From: Bacteroidota bacterium
GTDB lineage: Bacteria; Bacteroidota; Bacteroidia; Chitinophagales; Chitinophagaceae
DNA: 64,000 nucleotides
Direction: 5' to 3'
Assembly (NCBI GenBank): GCA_018268015.1
Contig: JAFDXJ010000041.1
Coordinates: 119,918-183,917, forward strand
Shown here: positions 9,003 through 19,800 of the stretch, one piece after another
Layout of the letters: each line of letters begins with the position of its first letter
Position numbering within the stretch: the first letter of the stretch is position 1
Position numbers and translations under genes: made by a program
Notes under the pieces: generated by a model
The model's input: only the letters and a program-made list of their open reading frames with translations
Told to the model about the DNA's origin: nothing
Databases searched by the model: none

Positions 9003-9902
9003 ATGTTGCAAAAATTTAATCCTAAGAACAGTGATATAAAAATATTTGTGGGAGATAAACTATACCCACGCTCTGAAGCAAAAATTTCAGTTTTTGACAG
9101 CGCGGTACAGGGAGGCGATGCTGTATGGGAAGGCCTAAGGGTATATAATGGAAAAATATTTTGCCTGAATCATCATTTAGCCAGATTGCAGGCTTCTGCA
9201 AAGACGATGGGTTTTGAAAATGTTCCATCCAACAACACCATCATTGACGCTATCAAACAAACACTACAGGCCAATCAAATGTTTACGGATACACATATCC
9301 GGCTCACCCTGACTAGAGGTGAAAAAATTACATCGGGCATGGATCCCCGCCTCAATCAAAAAGGGTGTTGCCTTATTGTCCTTGCAGAGTTTAAACCTTT
9401 GGTTTATGATAATGAATTGGGGATTAAATTAGTTACCGCAAGTATAAGGAGAAATGCACCTATGAGCATAGATTCAAAGATTCATCATAATAACCTTATT
9501 AATAATATTCTGGCAAAAATTGAAGCAAACCATTATGGGGCCGATGATGCCATCATGCTTGATATATATGGATTTGTAGCTGAAACAAATGCATGTAATA
9601 TTTTTATGGTAAAAAATAATCGGTTGTTTACTCCTTTTGCGGATGCTTGCCTTCCGGGCATAACGAGGCAAACCGTAATGGATATTGCTATGGATCAAAA
9701 AATTCCGGTAATTGAAAAAAATATTTCCGTATCAGAATTCTATAATGCTGATGAAGTTTTTACTACAGGGACGATGGGTGAATTAACACCGGTGATAGAA
9801 ATTGATAACAGGAAAATCGAAAATAAATCTCAAAGTAAAATCCGGGAAAGTATATTAGAAGTATATCGTCAGTGGGTTATCCAAAATTCAATTGTCTTAT
9901 AA
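9003..9902 (+). CDS. Class IV PLP aminotransferase (branched-chain/D-amino acid type)
   Basis: Fold-type IV PLP enzyme of 299 residues. The Schiff-base lysine is Lys159 (in SIDSKIHHNN), the same number as in E. coli IlvE. The family also shows in AKIEANHYGADDAIMLD, ETNACNIF (Glu194) and the C-terminal GTMGELTPV loop that binds the cofactor phosphate. A branched-chain aminotransferase, aminodeoxychorismate-lyase-like or other specificity cannot be settled. The ATG is 4 bases after the sulfotransferase-like gene, so the two are translated together. It converges on metH with a 6-base gap. Confidence 0.85.
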   Translation: MLQKFNPKNSDIKIFVGDKLYPRSEAKISVFDSAVQGGDAVWEGLRVYNGKIFCLNHHLARLQASAKTMGFENVPSNNTIIDAIKQTLQANQMFTDTHIRLTLTRGEKITSGMDPRLNQKGCCLIVLAEFKPLVYDNELGIKLVTASIRRNAPMSIDSKIHHNNLINNILAKIEANHYGADDAIMLDIYGFVAETNACNIFMVKNNRLFTPFADACLPGITRQTVMDIAMDQKIPVIEKNISVSEFYNADEVFTTGTMGELTPVIEIDNRKIENKSQSKIRESILEVYRQWVIQNSIVL

Positions 9903-9908
9903 ACTTTT

Positions 9909-12614
9909 TTAATCCAACATCGGTCGTAACCATTTTGAGGCTTCTGCTTCAGTCCAGGATTTACGTCTTGCATAATCATTTACCTGTTCTGTAGAAATTT
10001 TTCCCACTCCAAAATATTTACTTCCGGGGTGGCTGAAGTACCATCCACATACGCTTGCTGCGGGGCTCATAGCCATAGCATCAGTGAGTATAATTCCTGT
10101 ATTTTCCGTAGCATTTAATAAATGAAATAGTTTAAGTTTTTCTGTGTGTTCAGGGCAAGCCGGATAACCAGGCGCCGGACGGATACCTGTATATTTTTCA
10201 TGAATTAATTCTTCTTTGCTCAAATGCTCATCAGGTTCATATCCCCAAAATAAAGTACGTGTTTTTTGATGCAATAATTCTGCAAAAGCTTCCACCAGCC
10301 TGTCTGAAATGGATTGCAGCATTATTTTGTTATAATCATCATGATTTTCCTGAAAATGCTGAATATGTTTTTCAATCCCGGAAATGGTAACAGCAAATGC
10401 GCCTATATGATCGATACATTTTCCATTAGTAGTGTATTCATTCGGCATAATAAAATCTGCCAAAGAAAAATTAGGCTGCCCGGATGCTTTCTTTATTTCC
10501 TGTCGTAAACATTCCAGGTGAATTTTTTCTCCGGTATTATTTACTTCAATTGTGTCGTGTTCAATTCGGGTTGCTTCCCAAAAGCCTACAACACCATTTG
10601 CCTGGAGCCATTGTTCTTCAATTATTTTATCCAGTAATTGCTGGGCATCCTCATATAATTTTGTGGCCTCCGTACCTACGATTTCATCTTTTAAGATATC
10701 GGGAAAATTGCCATGCATTTCCCAGGTAATAAAGAAAGGTTTCCAATCAATATAATCTCGGATCTCGGGTAGCGGGTAGTTCTTAAATACTTTAGTGCCT
10801 TTGAAGTTGGGTGCAGGAGGGAGGTAATTTTGCCAATCAAATGAAAAGGGATTTTGAATGGCCGCCTCATAGCCGATGTATTGTTTTACAGGTTTTTTGT
10901 TTTCATAGTTTTCTTTTAAAGCTGCATATTGTTTTTGAATATCTGATAGGAATGTTTTTTTATTATCCTTGTTTAAAAGGGAAGAAACAACCGTAACACT
11001 CCTGGAAGCATCCGCAACATGTATGACGCCCTCATCAAATTTTGGGGCTATTTTGACAGCTGTATGAATTCGGGAAGTCGTGGCTCCACCAATTAAAAGT
11101 GGGATATGCATTTCCCGCCTTTTCATCTCAGTGGCGATATGAACCATTTCATCTAATGAAGGAGTAATCAATCCACTAACACCTACAATGTCCACGTTTT
11201 CTGCAATAGCCGTGTCCAGTATCTTATCTGCGCTAACCATCACTCCAAGATCCGTTACTGCATATCCATTGCATCCTAAAACAACACCAACAATATTTTT
11301 CCCGATATCATGTACATCTCCTTTTACGGTGGCTAATAGTATTTTAGGCGCTCCCGAACTATCCTGAAATTCATTTTTCTTTTTCTCCAGTTCAATATAG
11401 GGCGTTAAGATAGCTACCGATTTTTTCATTACCCTTGCACTTTTCACTACCTGTGGCAAAAACATTTTACCGGAGCCGAATAAATCCCCTACCACATTCA
11501 TCCCATCCATTAAGGGGCCTTCAATTACATCCAACGGCCTTTCATATTGAAGCCTAGCTTCTTCGGTATCTTCATCTATAAAGTCGGTAATACCGTGGAC
11601 GAGAGCATGTTTCAGTCTTTCTTCCACGGACATTTTTCTCCAGGCTTTATCTTCCACTATGGTTTTGCCTTTTGCTTTTACGGTATCAGCAAATTGGATC
11701 AATTTTTCAGTTGCTTCATTGTGATCATTATTTTTATTAAGGATTACATCTTCGCATAATTTTTTGAGTGTGGGTTCTATTTCGTCATAAACGGCTAGTT
11801 GTCCGGCATTGACTATCCCCATATCCATACCAGCTTTGATAGCGTGATATAAAAAAATGGAATGCATGGCTTCACGAACCGTATCATTACCCCGAAAAGA
11901 AAATGAAACATTACTCACGCCACCACTAACCTTGGTCAGAGGCATTTTTTGCTTGATTTCACGGGTAGCTTCTATGAAATCAACGGCATAATTATTATGC
12001 TCTTCCATGCCGGTTGCAATAGCAAAAATGTTTGGGTCAAAAATGATGTCTTCGGGTAGGTAACCCGCTTTTTCTGTAAGTATTTGATATGCTTTTTCAC
12101 AAATTTCTATTTTCCTTTTTTGAGTGTCTGCCTGTCCTTGTTCATCAAATGCCATCACGATTACCGCAGCACCAAATGACCTGCATATTTCAGCCTGGTA
12201 TAAAAATTTTTCTTCTCCTTCTTTAAGAGAAATTGAATTGACAATACATTTTCCCTGTACACATTTAAGTCCCGCCTCAATAATTTCAAATTTTGAAGAA
12301 TCAATCATGATGGGGATTTTCGCAATATCTGGTTCTGCCTGTAGCAGATTGAGAAAAGTTTTCATGGCTTTGACGCCATCAATCATTGCATCATCCAGAT
12401 TCACATCAAGGACCTGAGCTCCATTTTCCACTTGTTGCCTTGCGATATCCAATGCCTGTTCATATTGATTGGCTCGAATAAGCCTTGCAAATTTTTTGGA
12501 GCCGGTAATATTGGTACGTTCTCCAACATTTACAAAAAGGCTGCCCGGCCTTAGGATAAAAGGTTCGAGTCCGGAAATTCGCAGAAAAGGTTGTATGCTT
12601 TTTTCAGCTGCCAT
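9909..12614 (-). CDS. metH: Methionine synthase, folate, cobalamin and activation domains (split MetH, large part)
   Basis: The 901-residue protein equals the C-terminal three quarters of B12-dependent methionine synthase. In order: pterin-binding domain (from about 20, [15 protein letters not shown]), cobalamin-binding cap, B12 domain with [11 protein letters not shown] (the axial-ligand His motif) near residue 430, and the SAM-binding activation domain with [13 protein letters not shown] and [17 protein letters not shown]. The homocysteine domain is missing and is encoded by the gene just upstream, 30 bases away. The two parts add up to about 1,240 residues, against about 1,227 for E. coli MetH, so nothing seems lost. 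Confidence 0.95.
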   Translation of the reverse strand: MAAEKSIQPFLRISGLEPFILRPGSLFVNVGERTNITGSKKFARLIRANQYEQALDIARQQVENGAQVLDVNLDDAMIDGVKAMKTFLNLLQAEPDIAKIPIMIDSSKFEIIEAGLKCVQGKCIVNSISLKEGEEKFLYQAEICRSFGAAVIVMAFDEQGQADTQKRKIEICEKAYQILTEKAGYLPEDIIFDPNIFAIATGMEEHNNYAVDFIEATREIKQKMPLTKVSGGVSNVSFSFRGNDTVREAMHSIFLYHAIKAGMDMGIVNAGQLAVYDEIEPTLKKLCEDVILNKNNDHNEATEKLIQFADTVKAKGKTIVEDKAWRKMSVEERLKHALVHGITDFIDEDTEEARLQYERPLDVIEGPLMDGMNVVGDLFGSGKMFLPQVVKSARVMKKSVAILTPYIELEKKKNEFQDSSGAPKILLATVKGDVHDIGKNIVGVVLGCNGYAVTDLGVMVSADKILDTAIAENVDIVGVSGLITPSLDEMVHIATEMKRREMHIPLLIGGATTSRIHTAVKIAPKFDEGVIHVADASRSVTVVSSLLNKDNKKTFLSDIQKQYAALKENYENKKPVKQYIGYEAAIQNPFSFDWQNYLPPAPNFKGTKVFKNYPLPEIRDYIDWKPFFITWEMHGNFPDILKDEIVGTEATKLYEDAQQLLDKIIEEQWLQANGVVGFWEATRIEHDTIEVNNTGEKIHLECLRQEIKKASGQPNFSLADFIMPNEYTTNGKCIDHIGAFAVTISGIEKHIQHFQENHDDYNKIMLQSISDRLVEAFAELLHQKTRTLFWGYEPDEHLSKEELIHEKYTGIRPAPGYPACPEHTEKLKLFHLLNATENTGIILTDAMAMSPAASVCGWYFSHPGSKYFGVGKISTEQVNDYARRKSWTEAEASKWLRPMLD

Positions 12615-12644
12615 GATTGCAAAAGTAAAACCAATAATGATTTA

Positions 12645-13661
12645 TTAAGCCATATTAAGAATAGGTAACTTTCTTGGTTTTATATTTTTAACGCGGCTGG
12701 CTATTTCATGAATATGTTCCGGGGTGGTGCCGCAGCAGCCACCCACAATATTTACCCAGCCTTCTTTTGCCCAGGATTCAATAAATGAGGCTGTATCATT
12801 GGGTTGTTCATCATACTCACCCATTGCATTGGGAAGACCTGCATTTGGATAAGCCGATACATAGCAGGAGGCTATATGTGATAATTCTTCAATATGGCTC
12901 CGCATTTCTGAAGCGCCCAATGCACAATTCAGCCCAATGCTTAATGGTCTTGCATGCATCACTGAAATATAAAAGGCTTCAAGCGTTTGCCCACTTAAGG
13001 TCCTACCGGATGCATCCGTAATCGTTCCACTGATCATGATGGGCAATGTTATTTTATGTTCCCTGAAATATTTTTGAATGGCATAGATAGCTGCTTTTGC
13101 ATTGAGCGTATCAAAGATGGTTTCAATGAGTAAAACATCCACGCCTCCTTTAACCAGACCATCTATTTGGATAAAATATGCATCAGCCACTTCATCAAAT
13201 GTCACGGCTCGATAACCCGGGTCATTGACATTAGGAGAGAGACTGAGGGTTTTATTCATGGGCCCAATGGCGCCGGCTACAAAGTGTTCCCGGATGGTTG
13301 ATCCGGTTGGATGTTCTTTACAATATTCTTCTATGGCTGTTCTTGCGATTTTTGCTGCTTCCAGGTTTATTTCAAAAGCCAGATCTTCCATGTGATAATC
13401 TGCTAATGAAATCCTTTGTGCATTGAATGTATTGGTTTCGATAATGTTTGCCCCGGCATTTAAATAGGCTTTATGAATATCTTTAATTATGGAAGGTTGT
13501 GTCAGACATAACAGGTCATTATTGCCTTTCAAATCATGTGAAAAATCTTTAAAGCGTTCACCCCGATATCCGGATTCATCCAATGCATGGCGTTGAATCA
13601 TCGTGCCCATAGCGCCATCTAAAATCAATATTCGTTCTGCGAGTAGTTGTTCTATATTCAT
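12645..13661 (-). CDS. Homocysteine S-methyltransferase domain protein (split MetH, N-terminal part)
   Basis: A 338-residue (beta/alpha)8 homocysteine-binding domain. It opens [17 protein letters not shown]. The zinc ligands are the Cys in GLNCALG and the pair in [11 protein letters not shown] near the C-terminus, all present. As a separate polypeptide it would bind and activate homocysteine and pass it to the methylcobalamin of the large MetH part encoded 30 bases downstream. Split MetH is, to my knowledge, common in Bacteroidota, so this is not a recent frameshift. No SAM riboswitch was recognised in the roughly 300 bases upstream. Confidence 0.93.
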   Translation of the reverse strand: MNIEQLLAERILILDGAMGTMIQRHALDESGYRGERFKDFSHDLKGNNDLLCLTQPSIIKDIHKAYLNAGANIIETNTFNAQRISLADYHMEDLAFEINLEAAKIARTAIEEYCKEHPTGSTIREHFVAGAIGPMNKTLSLSPNVNDPGYRAVTFDEVADAYFIQIDGLVKGGVDVLLIETIFDTLNAKAAIYAIQKYFREHKITLPIMISGTITDASGRTLSGQTLEAFYISVMHARPLSIGLNCALGASEMRSHIEELSHIASCYVSAYPNAGLPNAMGEYDEQPNDTASFIESWAKEGWVNIVGGCCGTTPEHIHEIASRVKNIKPRKLPILNMA

Positions 13662-13958
13662 TTTGAGGACACAACTTTTACAAAAGACAACTTTATTGTG
13701 TTGAAAGCGAAACTAAAGAATAATCCTGTAATCGTATGGATGTTAACAAAGTGGTATTTGAAAAGTATTGATAGATTCATGAATAAATGAAAAGAAATAC
13801 CTTATTTTCAATGCATGAATTTTTAAAATATACACATTATTGGGTATTGCCTGATATTTAAATAATATTCATTTTGAGAAAAGTTTCAGGTATCGGAAAT
13901 GAATTGAGGTTGATTTTGTGGGAAATAAAAATTTTTAAAAGCTAAATGGATTTTATCA

Positions 13959-15527
13959 ATGATGAGCAAAGAAAATATAGAAATGGAGCCCACTTTGCAA
14001 GAGGCATGTGATCTGCTTTTTAATGAGATGGATATAGATAAAGAAAAAAAGTGGCTGACAAACCTTATCTTATTGAATAAAAAGTATGATGACAACTACC
14101 AGGAAAAATGGGGGACTGAATTAATCAATTTTGCATCATTTTTCAGTACCATGTTAAGTGCATTTCCTTTGGGATTGTTAAAGAGGAATTTTGTAAGAAA
14201 AAATAAAGAGCTTTCATTTATCCTTCAATTCCCGGAACTAAAATCTGTTAGAAATAATATTGAGAAAGGGTCTTTTGCTTACGACACATTGTTGTTTAAA
14301 CAGCCTGCATTTCGATTAATTTATAACAAAAGCCACCTGGCTAATCTGGTATGCCTCGCCATTTTGTTTGGCGATGAGTTTATTGATGGTTTGGCCAATG
14401 TATGCGGCAAACAAGCAATACAGCGAATTCTGCAAGATGAAACCATTCATTGTGATCTTCAATTCAAATGGGTTGGCCATCAAATTGAATTATATTATGC
14501 ATTTGATATTCGCGAAGTATTGAATGAAGATGATCTGCAAAGCATTAATGAAAAATATGGAATTACCTACTTCCGGTTTTATGATCATTTACTCTTTTTA
14601 TTGAATGAAATAAATAAATATCTAAATAAACTTCAGGTGCCGGTCAAAAAGCAGGCGGCTCAGCTTATTTGTAAGATTTGTAATAATTGCTTTGATACCT
14701 ATAGGATGGATATTACGGAATTTTCAACGGATTATAGCTTGCAGGACATCGTCTATTACTTCAAAAAGAAAGATGATCATATCATTCGGAATTTATTGGA
14801 ATTGAGAGCCGTTTTATTGAATAAAAATACCGGGAAATATATAGAGCAGTTTAATAGTTGGAGCATGATTGTTCACATGATGCAAGTATATGATGACATG
14901 GAAGATGCTCCTGCGGACCTGCACTATCAAATGAATTTTTTGTGCTATTTCGCACATCGGTTTTATAAACATGAATGGTTATGGCTGCAACAGGAAGCCT
15001 CCATGCTCAGGGAATTGCCGGCCATGCAACGAAATTTCATGATCAGCATACATATGCCTCAGGCTGTTATAGCCTGTAATCAATATTCAAGACATATTGT
15101 TTTAAAAGATCTTAGCTGGGTTCAGAAGAAAATTGCCGGGTATCTATGGAAAAAAAACCGGCTCGGCTGGGGAAATAAAAAAATGAATGCAACGTGCGAT
15201 CTCTTCCAATCAATTTTGGAAAAACCTTATACGGCTTTCGAGAAAGTATCAGTCATCGTGAATTATATTTTTAAATATAAAGATCAATTTCATTCAAAAG
15301 ATCATTTATATGCACATCTATTAGAGACCACTTTATTGGATCCGGATCTTAAAAAACATTTATTTAAATTTTTGGGGAAAAAGGAAGCATACTTATTGAG
15401 CCATCACTTTTTTGATTTTCCGATTGGAAGGAAGGCAGCGTTAACCCGGAAATGGATTACTTTCTTAAAAGAACAAAACAAGCAACCGGTTGGAGACTTT
15501 TATCCCCGGTATGCGATGAATTATTGA
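13959..15527 (+). CDS. Unrecognised 522-residue helical protein with isoprenoid-synthase-like Asp motifs
   Basis: I do not recognise the family. The protein has no signal peptide, is mostly helical by composition, and is rich in Lys, Tyr, His and Trp. Two segments look like the metal-binding motifs of trans-isoprenoid synthases: FGDEFID at about 137-143 in a hydrophobic helix, and QVYDDMED at about 309-316, some 170 residues later, similar to FQxxDDxxD. The C-terminal 150 residues carry no obvious motif. It stands alone: about 300 bases from metH upstream and 16 bases from a convergent amidohydrolase gene. The prenyl-synthase link is inference from short motifs only. A second ATG three bases in could also be the start. 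Confidence 0.7.
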   Translation: MMSKENIEMEPTLQEACDLLFNEMDIDKEKKWLTNLILLNKKYDDNYQEKWGTELINFASFFSTMLSAFPLGLLKRNFVRKNKELSFILQFPELKSVRNNIEKGSFAYDTLLFKQPAFRLIYNKSHLANLVCLAILFGDEFIDGLANVCGKQAIQRILQDETIHCDLQFKWVGHQIELYYAFDIREVLNEDDLQSINEKYGITYFRFYDHLLFLLNEINKYLNKLQVPVKKQAAQLICKICNNCFDTYRMDITEFSTDYSLQDIVYYFKKKDDHIIRNLLELRAVLLNKNTGKYIEQFNSWSMIVHMMQVYDDMEDAPADLHYQMNFLCYFAHRFYKHEWLWLQQEASMLRELPAMQRNFMISIHMPQAVIACNQYSRHIVLKDLSWVQKKIAGYLWKKNRLGWGNKKMNATCDLFQSILEKPYTAFEKVSVIVNYIFKYKDQFHSKDHLYAHLLETTLLDPDLKKHLFKFLGKKEAYLLSHHFFDFPIGRKAALTRKWITFLKEQNKQPVGDFYPRYAMNY

Positions 15528-15543
15528 TGGATCAAAATGCCTT

Positions 15544-16824
15544 TTAGTGAATTCCGTATTTCTTTTCATACTTATCGTATAATTCTTTTTGTTTATTGTC
15601 GAGGTCAATTTTTCTGCCTTGTATAAAAGCCATACTAACGTTACTGCTTTTCATATCCAGTATATCTCCATCACAGACTACAATATTTGCATCTTTTCCT
15701 TTTTCTAAAGTACCTGTCCTGTCATCAATTCCCAGGATCTTAGCTGCATTCAAAGTAATAGCTTGCAATGCTTGTTCTTTTGTAAGCCCATAAGCTACAG
15801 CTGTTCCGGCATTGAATGCCAGATTTCGATAACGTGAATTGCCATCATTGTCAGTAATGGTATAAAGCACTCCGGCTTTTTGTAAGAGGTAAGGCGTTTT
15901 GTATGGTTGATCTATATCATCATCAGAAAGGATAGGGAGGCTATGCGTTTCGGCAAGTACCACTGCTATATTATTTTGTTTCAGATAATCGGCAATCCTC
16001 CAACTATCTGCTCCTCCCATGATTACTGTTTTGAAACCAAATTCATGCGCAAATTCTGTAGCAATCATCATTTCATTCACCAGGTTACAATGCACATAAA
16101 AAGTTTTTGACTGATCAAATAAACCTCTGACAGATTCAAATTTTAAATTGGTAGAAATATGAGAAGGCTCATTATAATATGCTTTGGCTTCACGGAAAAA
16201 AGTTCTTACTTCATCAATTTCTTTTTGTGCATTGCTAAGAGGATCATCGTTATTCCTGTTGCGAAATGAGAAACGGGCAAGACTGGGCATATTGAAATGA
16301 ATGCCCTGGTCTGCTTTGTAAACAGCATCTTCCCAATTCCAGGCATCTAATTGCATGATCGAAGATGAACCGCTGATGATACCCCCATCAGGAATAATAT
16401 TGGCAAGTAAAATACCATTACTACGTACGGTATTAATTATTTTCGAATCTGTATTATAAGCAACAAGCGCTCTTACATTAGGATTTAAGTTGCCCAGTTC
16501 ATATTCATCTAAAGTGGATTTTACGGCACTTATTTCATTTAACCCCAAATCGGTAGAAGCGGCAATTAGACCAGGATAGATTTGTTTTCCTGAACAATCA
16601 ATAGTTTGAATATCCGCAATGGGCGCTGTGGTTCGTACATCAATGATTTTTCCATTACTAAAAACAATCATGCCATCTTCCAATATATTTCCATTGCCAA
16701 TATGGATGGTAGCATGTATCAGTGCAATAGTCTGTGTTTGTGGTGGCGCAGGTGAAATAACCGGTTGGGCAAAAGAAAAAACACCTGAAAAGAATAGGAT
16801 TAAGAGCGTGAAATATTTTTTCAT
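15544..16824 (-). CDS. Exported amidohydrolase-family protein with a degenerate metal site
   Basis: The 426-residue protein has a signal peptide (about 1-19, ending SFAQ) and the amidohydrolase frame: an N-terminal beta segment (ALIHATIHIGNG, GKIIDV), a TIM-barrel core and the C-terminal signature GTLEKGKDANIVVCDG. Where active members have HxH after the first strand, it reads PGLIAASTDLGL, and the later EHG and SD positions are also altered (GGADSW, TDNDG). It is therefore probably not a classical metallohydrolase. It lies 36 bases downstream of the two-module amidohydrolase gene and may be cotranscribed and act with it. Confidence 0.8.
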   Translation of the reverse strand: MKKYFTLLILFFSGVFSFAQPVISPAPPQTQTIALIHATIHIGNGNILEDGMIVFSNGKIIDVRTTAPIADIQTIDCSGKQIYPGLIAASTDLGLNEISAVKSTLDEYELGNLNPNVRALVAYNTDSKIINTVRSNGILLANIIPDGGIISGSSSIMQLDAWNWEDAVYKADQGIHFNMPSLARFSFRNRNNDDPLSNAQKEIDEVRTFFREAKAYYNEPSHISTNLKFESVRGLFDQSKTFYVHCNLVNEMMIATEFAHEFGFKTVIMGGADSWRIADYLKQNNIAVVLAETHSLPILSDDDIDQPYKTPYLLQKAGVLYTITDNDGNSRYRNLAFNAGTAVAYGLTKEQALQAITLNAAKILGIDDRTGTLEKGKDANIVVCDGDILDMKSSNVSMAFIQGRKIDLDNKQKELYDKYEKKYGIH

Positions 16825-16860
16825 AATATATTATTAAGTATAAAGAAGTTGAATATTATT

Positions 16861-19800
16861 TTAAGGTTGAATTTCTTCCGTTTTTATTCTCCAAAAATTG
16901 TTGCTTTGTTCGTCATCATACTGATCTTCATAAGTATTGTCGAAAGAAACCGTAGCAGGAGTAGTTTGTGATCCATTGTTTTTGGCATGAATCATTTTTT
17001 GGATGAGCCGGTTTCTTTCAGCTGAAATTCTTTGTCGCAATTGAGCATCTTGTGCAAGATCAAAATAGACAATACCGTCAACAATCGTTTTTTCTGCTTT
17101 TGCATAAACACTTAATGGGTTAGCGGTCCATAAGACTAAATCTGCATCTTTACCTTCTTTAATACTTCCAACGCGGTCTGCTATATGTAACATTTTTGCA
17201 GGATTAAGTGTACACATTTTCCAGGCTTCTGCTTCAGATAAATTTCCATATTTTATTGTTTTTGCCGATTCCTGATTTAGCCTTCTTGCCATTTCGGCAT
17301 CATCGCTATTGATGGCAACATTCAACCCCACTTTTTGCATGATGGCAGCATTATAAGCAATGGCATCCTGCACTTCAGATTTATAAGCCCACCAGTCTGA
17401 AAAGGTGGCTACGTTGGCCCCATGCACTTTTAATTTGTCCGCAATTTTATAACCTTCCAATACATGTGTGAATGTATTTACAGTAAAACCAAAAGTATCT
17501 GCAACATGCATTAGCATATTAATTTCACTTTGTACATAAGAGTGACAAGTTATAAATCGCTTGTGATGGAGAATTTCAGATAGTGCATCTAACTCAAGAT
17601 CTCTTCTTTTATTTGTACCCATACGATCATAATCCTGTGCCCTGGTAAATGCATCCATCAATACCTGTTCTACACCCATTCGAGTATTGGGAAAGCGCTG
17701 GTTATTATTGCTGGAAGATCGTTTAACATTCTCTCCTAAAGCAAATTTGATAAAGGGGTCCCAGTTAGCAAACTTTAGATCTTCCGCATTACTTCCCCAA
17801 CGAAGTTTGATGAGTTGCGTTTGTCCGCCGATTGTATTACAGCTTCCATGTAACAAGTGCGATGTAGTGACACCACCTGCAAGCTGGCGATAAATATCAA
17901 TGTCTTCAGGATTGATCACATCACCTACCCGTACTTCAGCTGTGACGGATTGGGAACATTCATTGACACCTCCTGAAATAGCAATATGTGAATGCTCATC
18001 AATGATTCCTGCAGTAAGATATTTCCCGGTACCATCTATAATTTCAATAGGTGTTTTACCGGCCAAAGGGGTAGTAAGGTTTTTCCCAATCTGTTGAATT
18101 TTTCCGCCATTAACCAATACGTCTGTATTTTCTAAAATGCCTTCAGGTTCGTTTGTCCAAACAGTTGCATTTTTAATGAGCAACATTTTCTGTAAGGGTT
18201 TTTCAGTCCATCCATAACCGTCAAAAGGATACATCACGGTTGTATTAATGGTTTCTTTTTCTTCCGCTTTTTTTACTTTGTCTTTAGGAGGGATATAAGC
18301 AGCAATTAGTTGCATATTCCAGGATAGCCTGTTACCTTGCGTATCATAGCCCGATCCCGTCCATACTTTTTCCCCGGCAATTCCACTCAGGCTGGTCATT
18401 TTTGCTGGATCGGTTTTTGTGTTCCAGGTAATTTTTACTACATTCCCATCAATATTTATTTTACCTTTTATAGATGATGTATCTGTTTTTGATTTAAGGC
18501 TGATATCTGCTTTTTCCGCTTTACCGCCGATTTCAACTGTATAGATGTCATTTCCTGATGGGTTATTGATTGTCAGCGTATAATTCCCACGTAAATCCAT
18601 CCATCCATTTTCTTCAACTATATATTTTTTACCGGATACCCAATTCTGAAAAAGGAAGGTATTAGGATCAAATACGGGGCCATTTGTAATAAAAAAATTG
18701 GCTAACTTTCCTTCATCAAGGCTTCCCATTTTGTCATAAACCCCTAAAAGCATTGCCGGTGTTTGTGTCAATGATTCCAATGCTTTTGACGGGCTAAGCC
18801 CGGCATCTATAGCCTTTTGAATATTGGTAAAAAAATCATGATCGCTTTTTAATCCTGATGCAGTGAGGGTGAAAGGAATGTTTTGTTTTTCAAAAATACC
18901 CGGTTCAGAAGGAGCCATTTCCCAATGTTTCAGGGTGCTAAGTGTTACAAGCCTTGCATCGTCCGGATTTTGCACATCAATGGCTAAGGGGAAGTTAATG
19001 GGAAGAATGTATGAGGCTTTGGTATCTTTGATCTCATCTATTCGCTGATATTCATTGCCTCCTCCTTTAATGATATACTGCACTTGAAATTCTTGGGCAA
19101 TTTTACTGGCACGCAGATCATTCCATTTATCATTAGCATCAAAAATCTGTGGAATGTTTTGGGTATTATTCCAGGCTTCGAGGCTTAGGTTTGTCCCTTC
19201 TGAAACGGGCCGGTTTTTATACCATTGAGCATCGAGATAGGTTTGCCTGAGTAATGCTATGGCCCCCATTAATGAGGTGGGGTAGTCTTGTGTGGATGAA
19301 CCTCTGCTGAACGAATAAAATGCAGCAGCATTTTCTTTTAATACTACTAAATTATCCCGCTCACTTCCCAGAGCAACCAATACACCAGTACCACGGGCAA
19401 TACCATCCTGCTGATGCGATACAACAGCGCCAAAGCCCATTTTACGCAAGCTTGCCGCTTTTTCATTATCTCCTGAAAATAAATCAGCTGCATTTGTCTC
19501 GGGCCTGATTGCCTGATTCCATCCATAAGCCCCTTCCTTATTACTCAGATTCTGAAAGATATCACTACGCTGGGTCTTTGGCGTTACCGGTATGCCATAA
19601 TCACTGAATAGATCAATAAATGAAGGGTAAATAAACTTTCCCTTGCAATCAATCACGGCTGCTTCTTTGGGAATATTAATATTCGTGCCAATGAGAAGTA
19701 TTTTTCCCTGGCGGATAACCATAGTTGCATTTTGCAATTGGGTATGAGCATCTTTTACAATTGTGGCATGGGTGAATGCAAAATAATCATTGCGTATATC

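Noticed and set aside
13662..13958. Possible SAM or cobalamin riboswitch ahead of the methionine synthase genes
   Set aside because: I saw no conserved riboswitch core or strong GC stems on the minus strand in these roughly 300 bases; an Rfam search would settle it.
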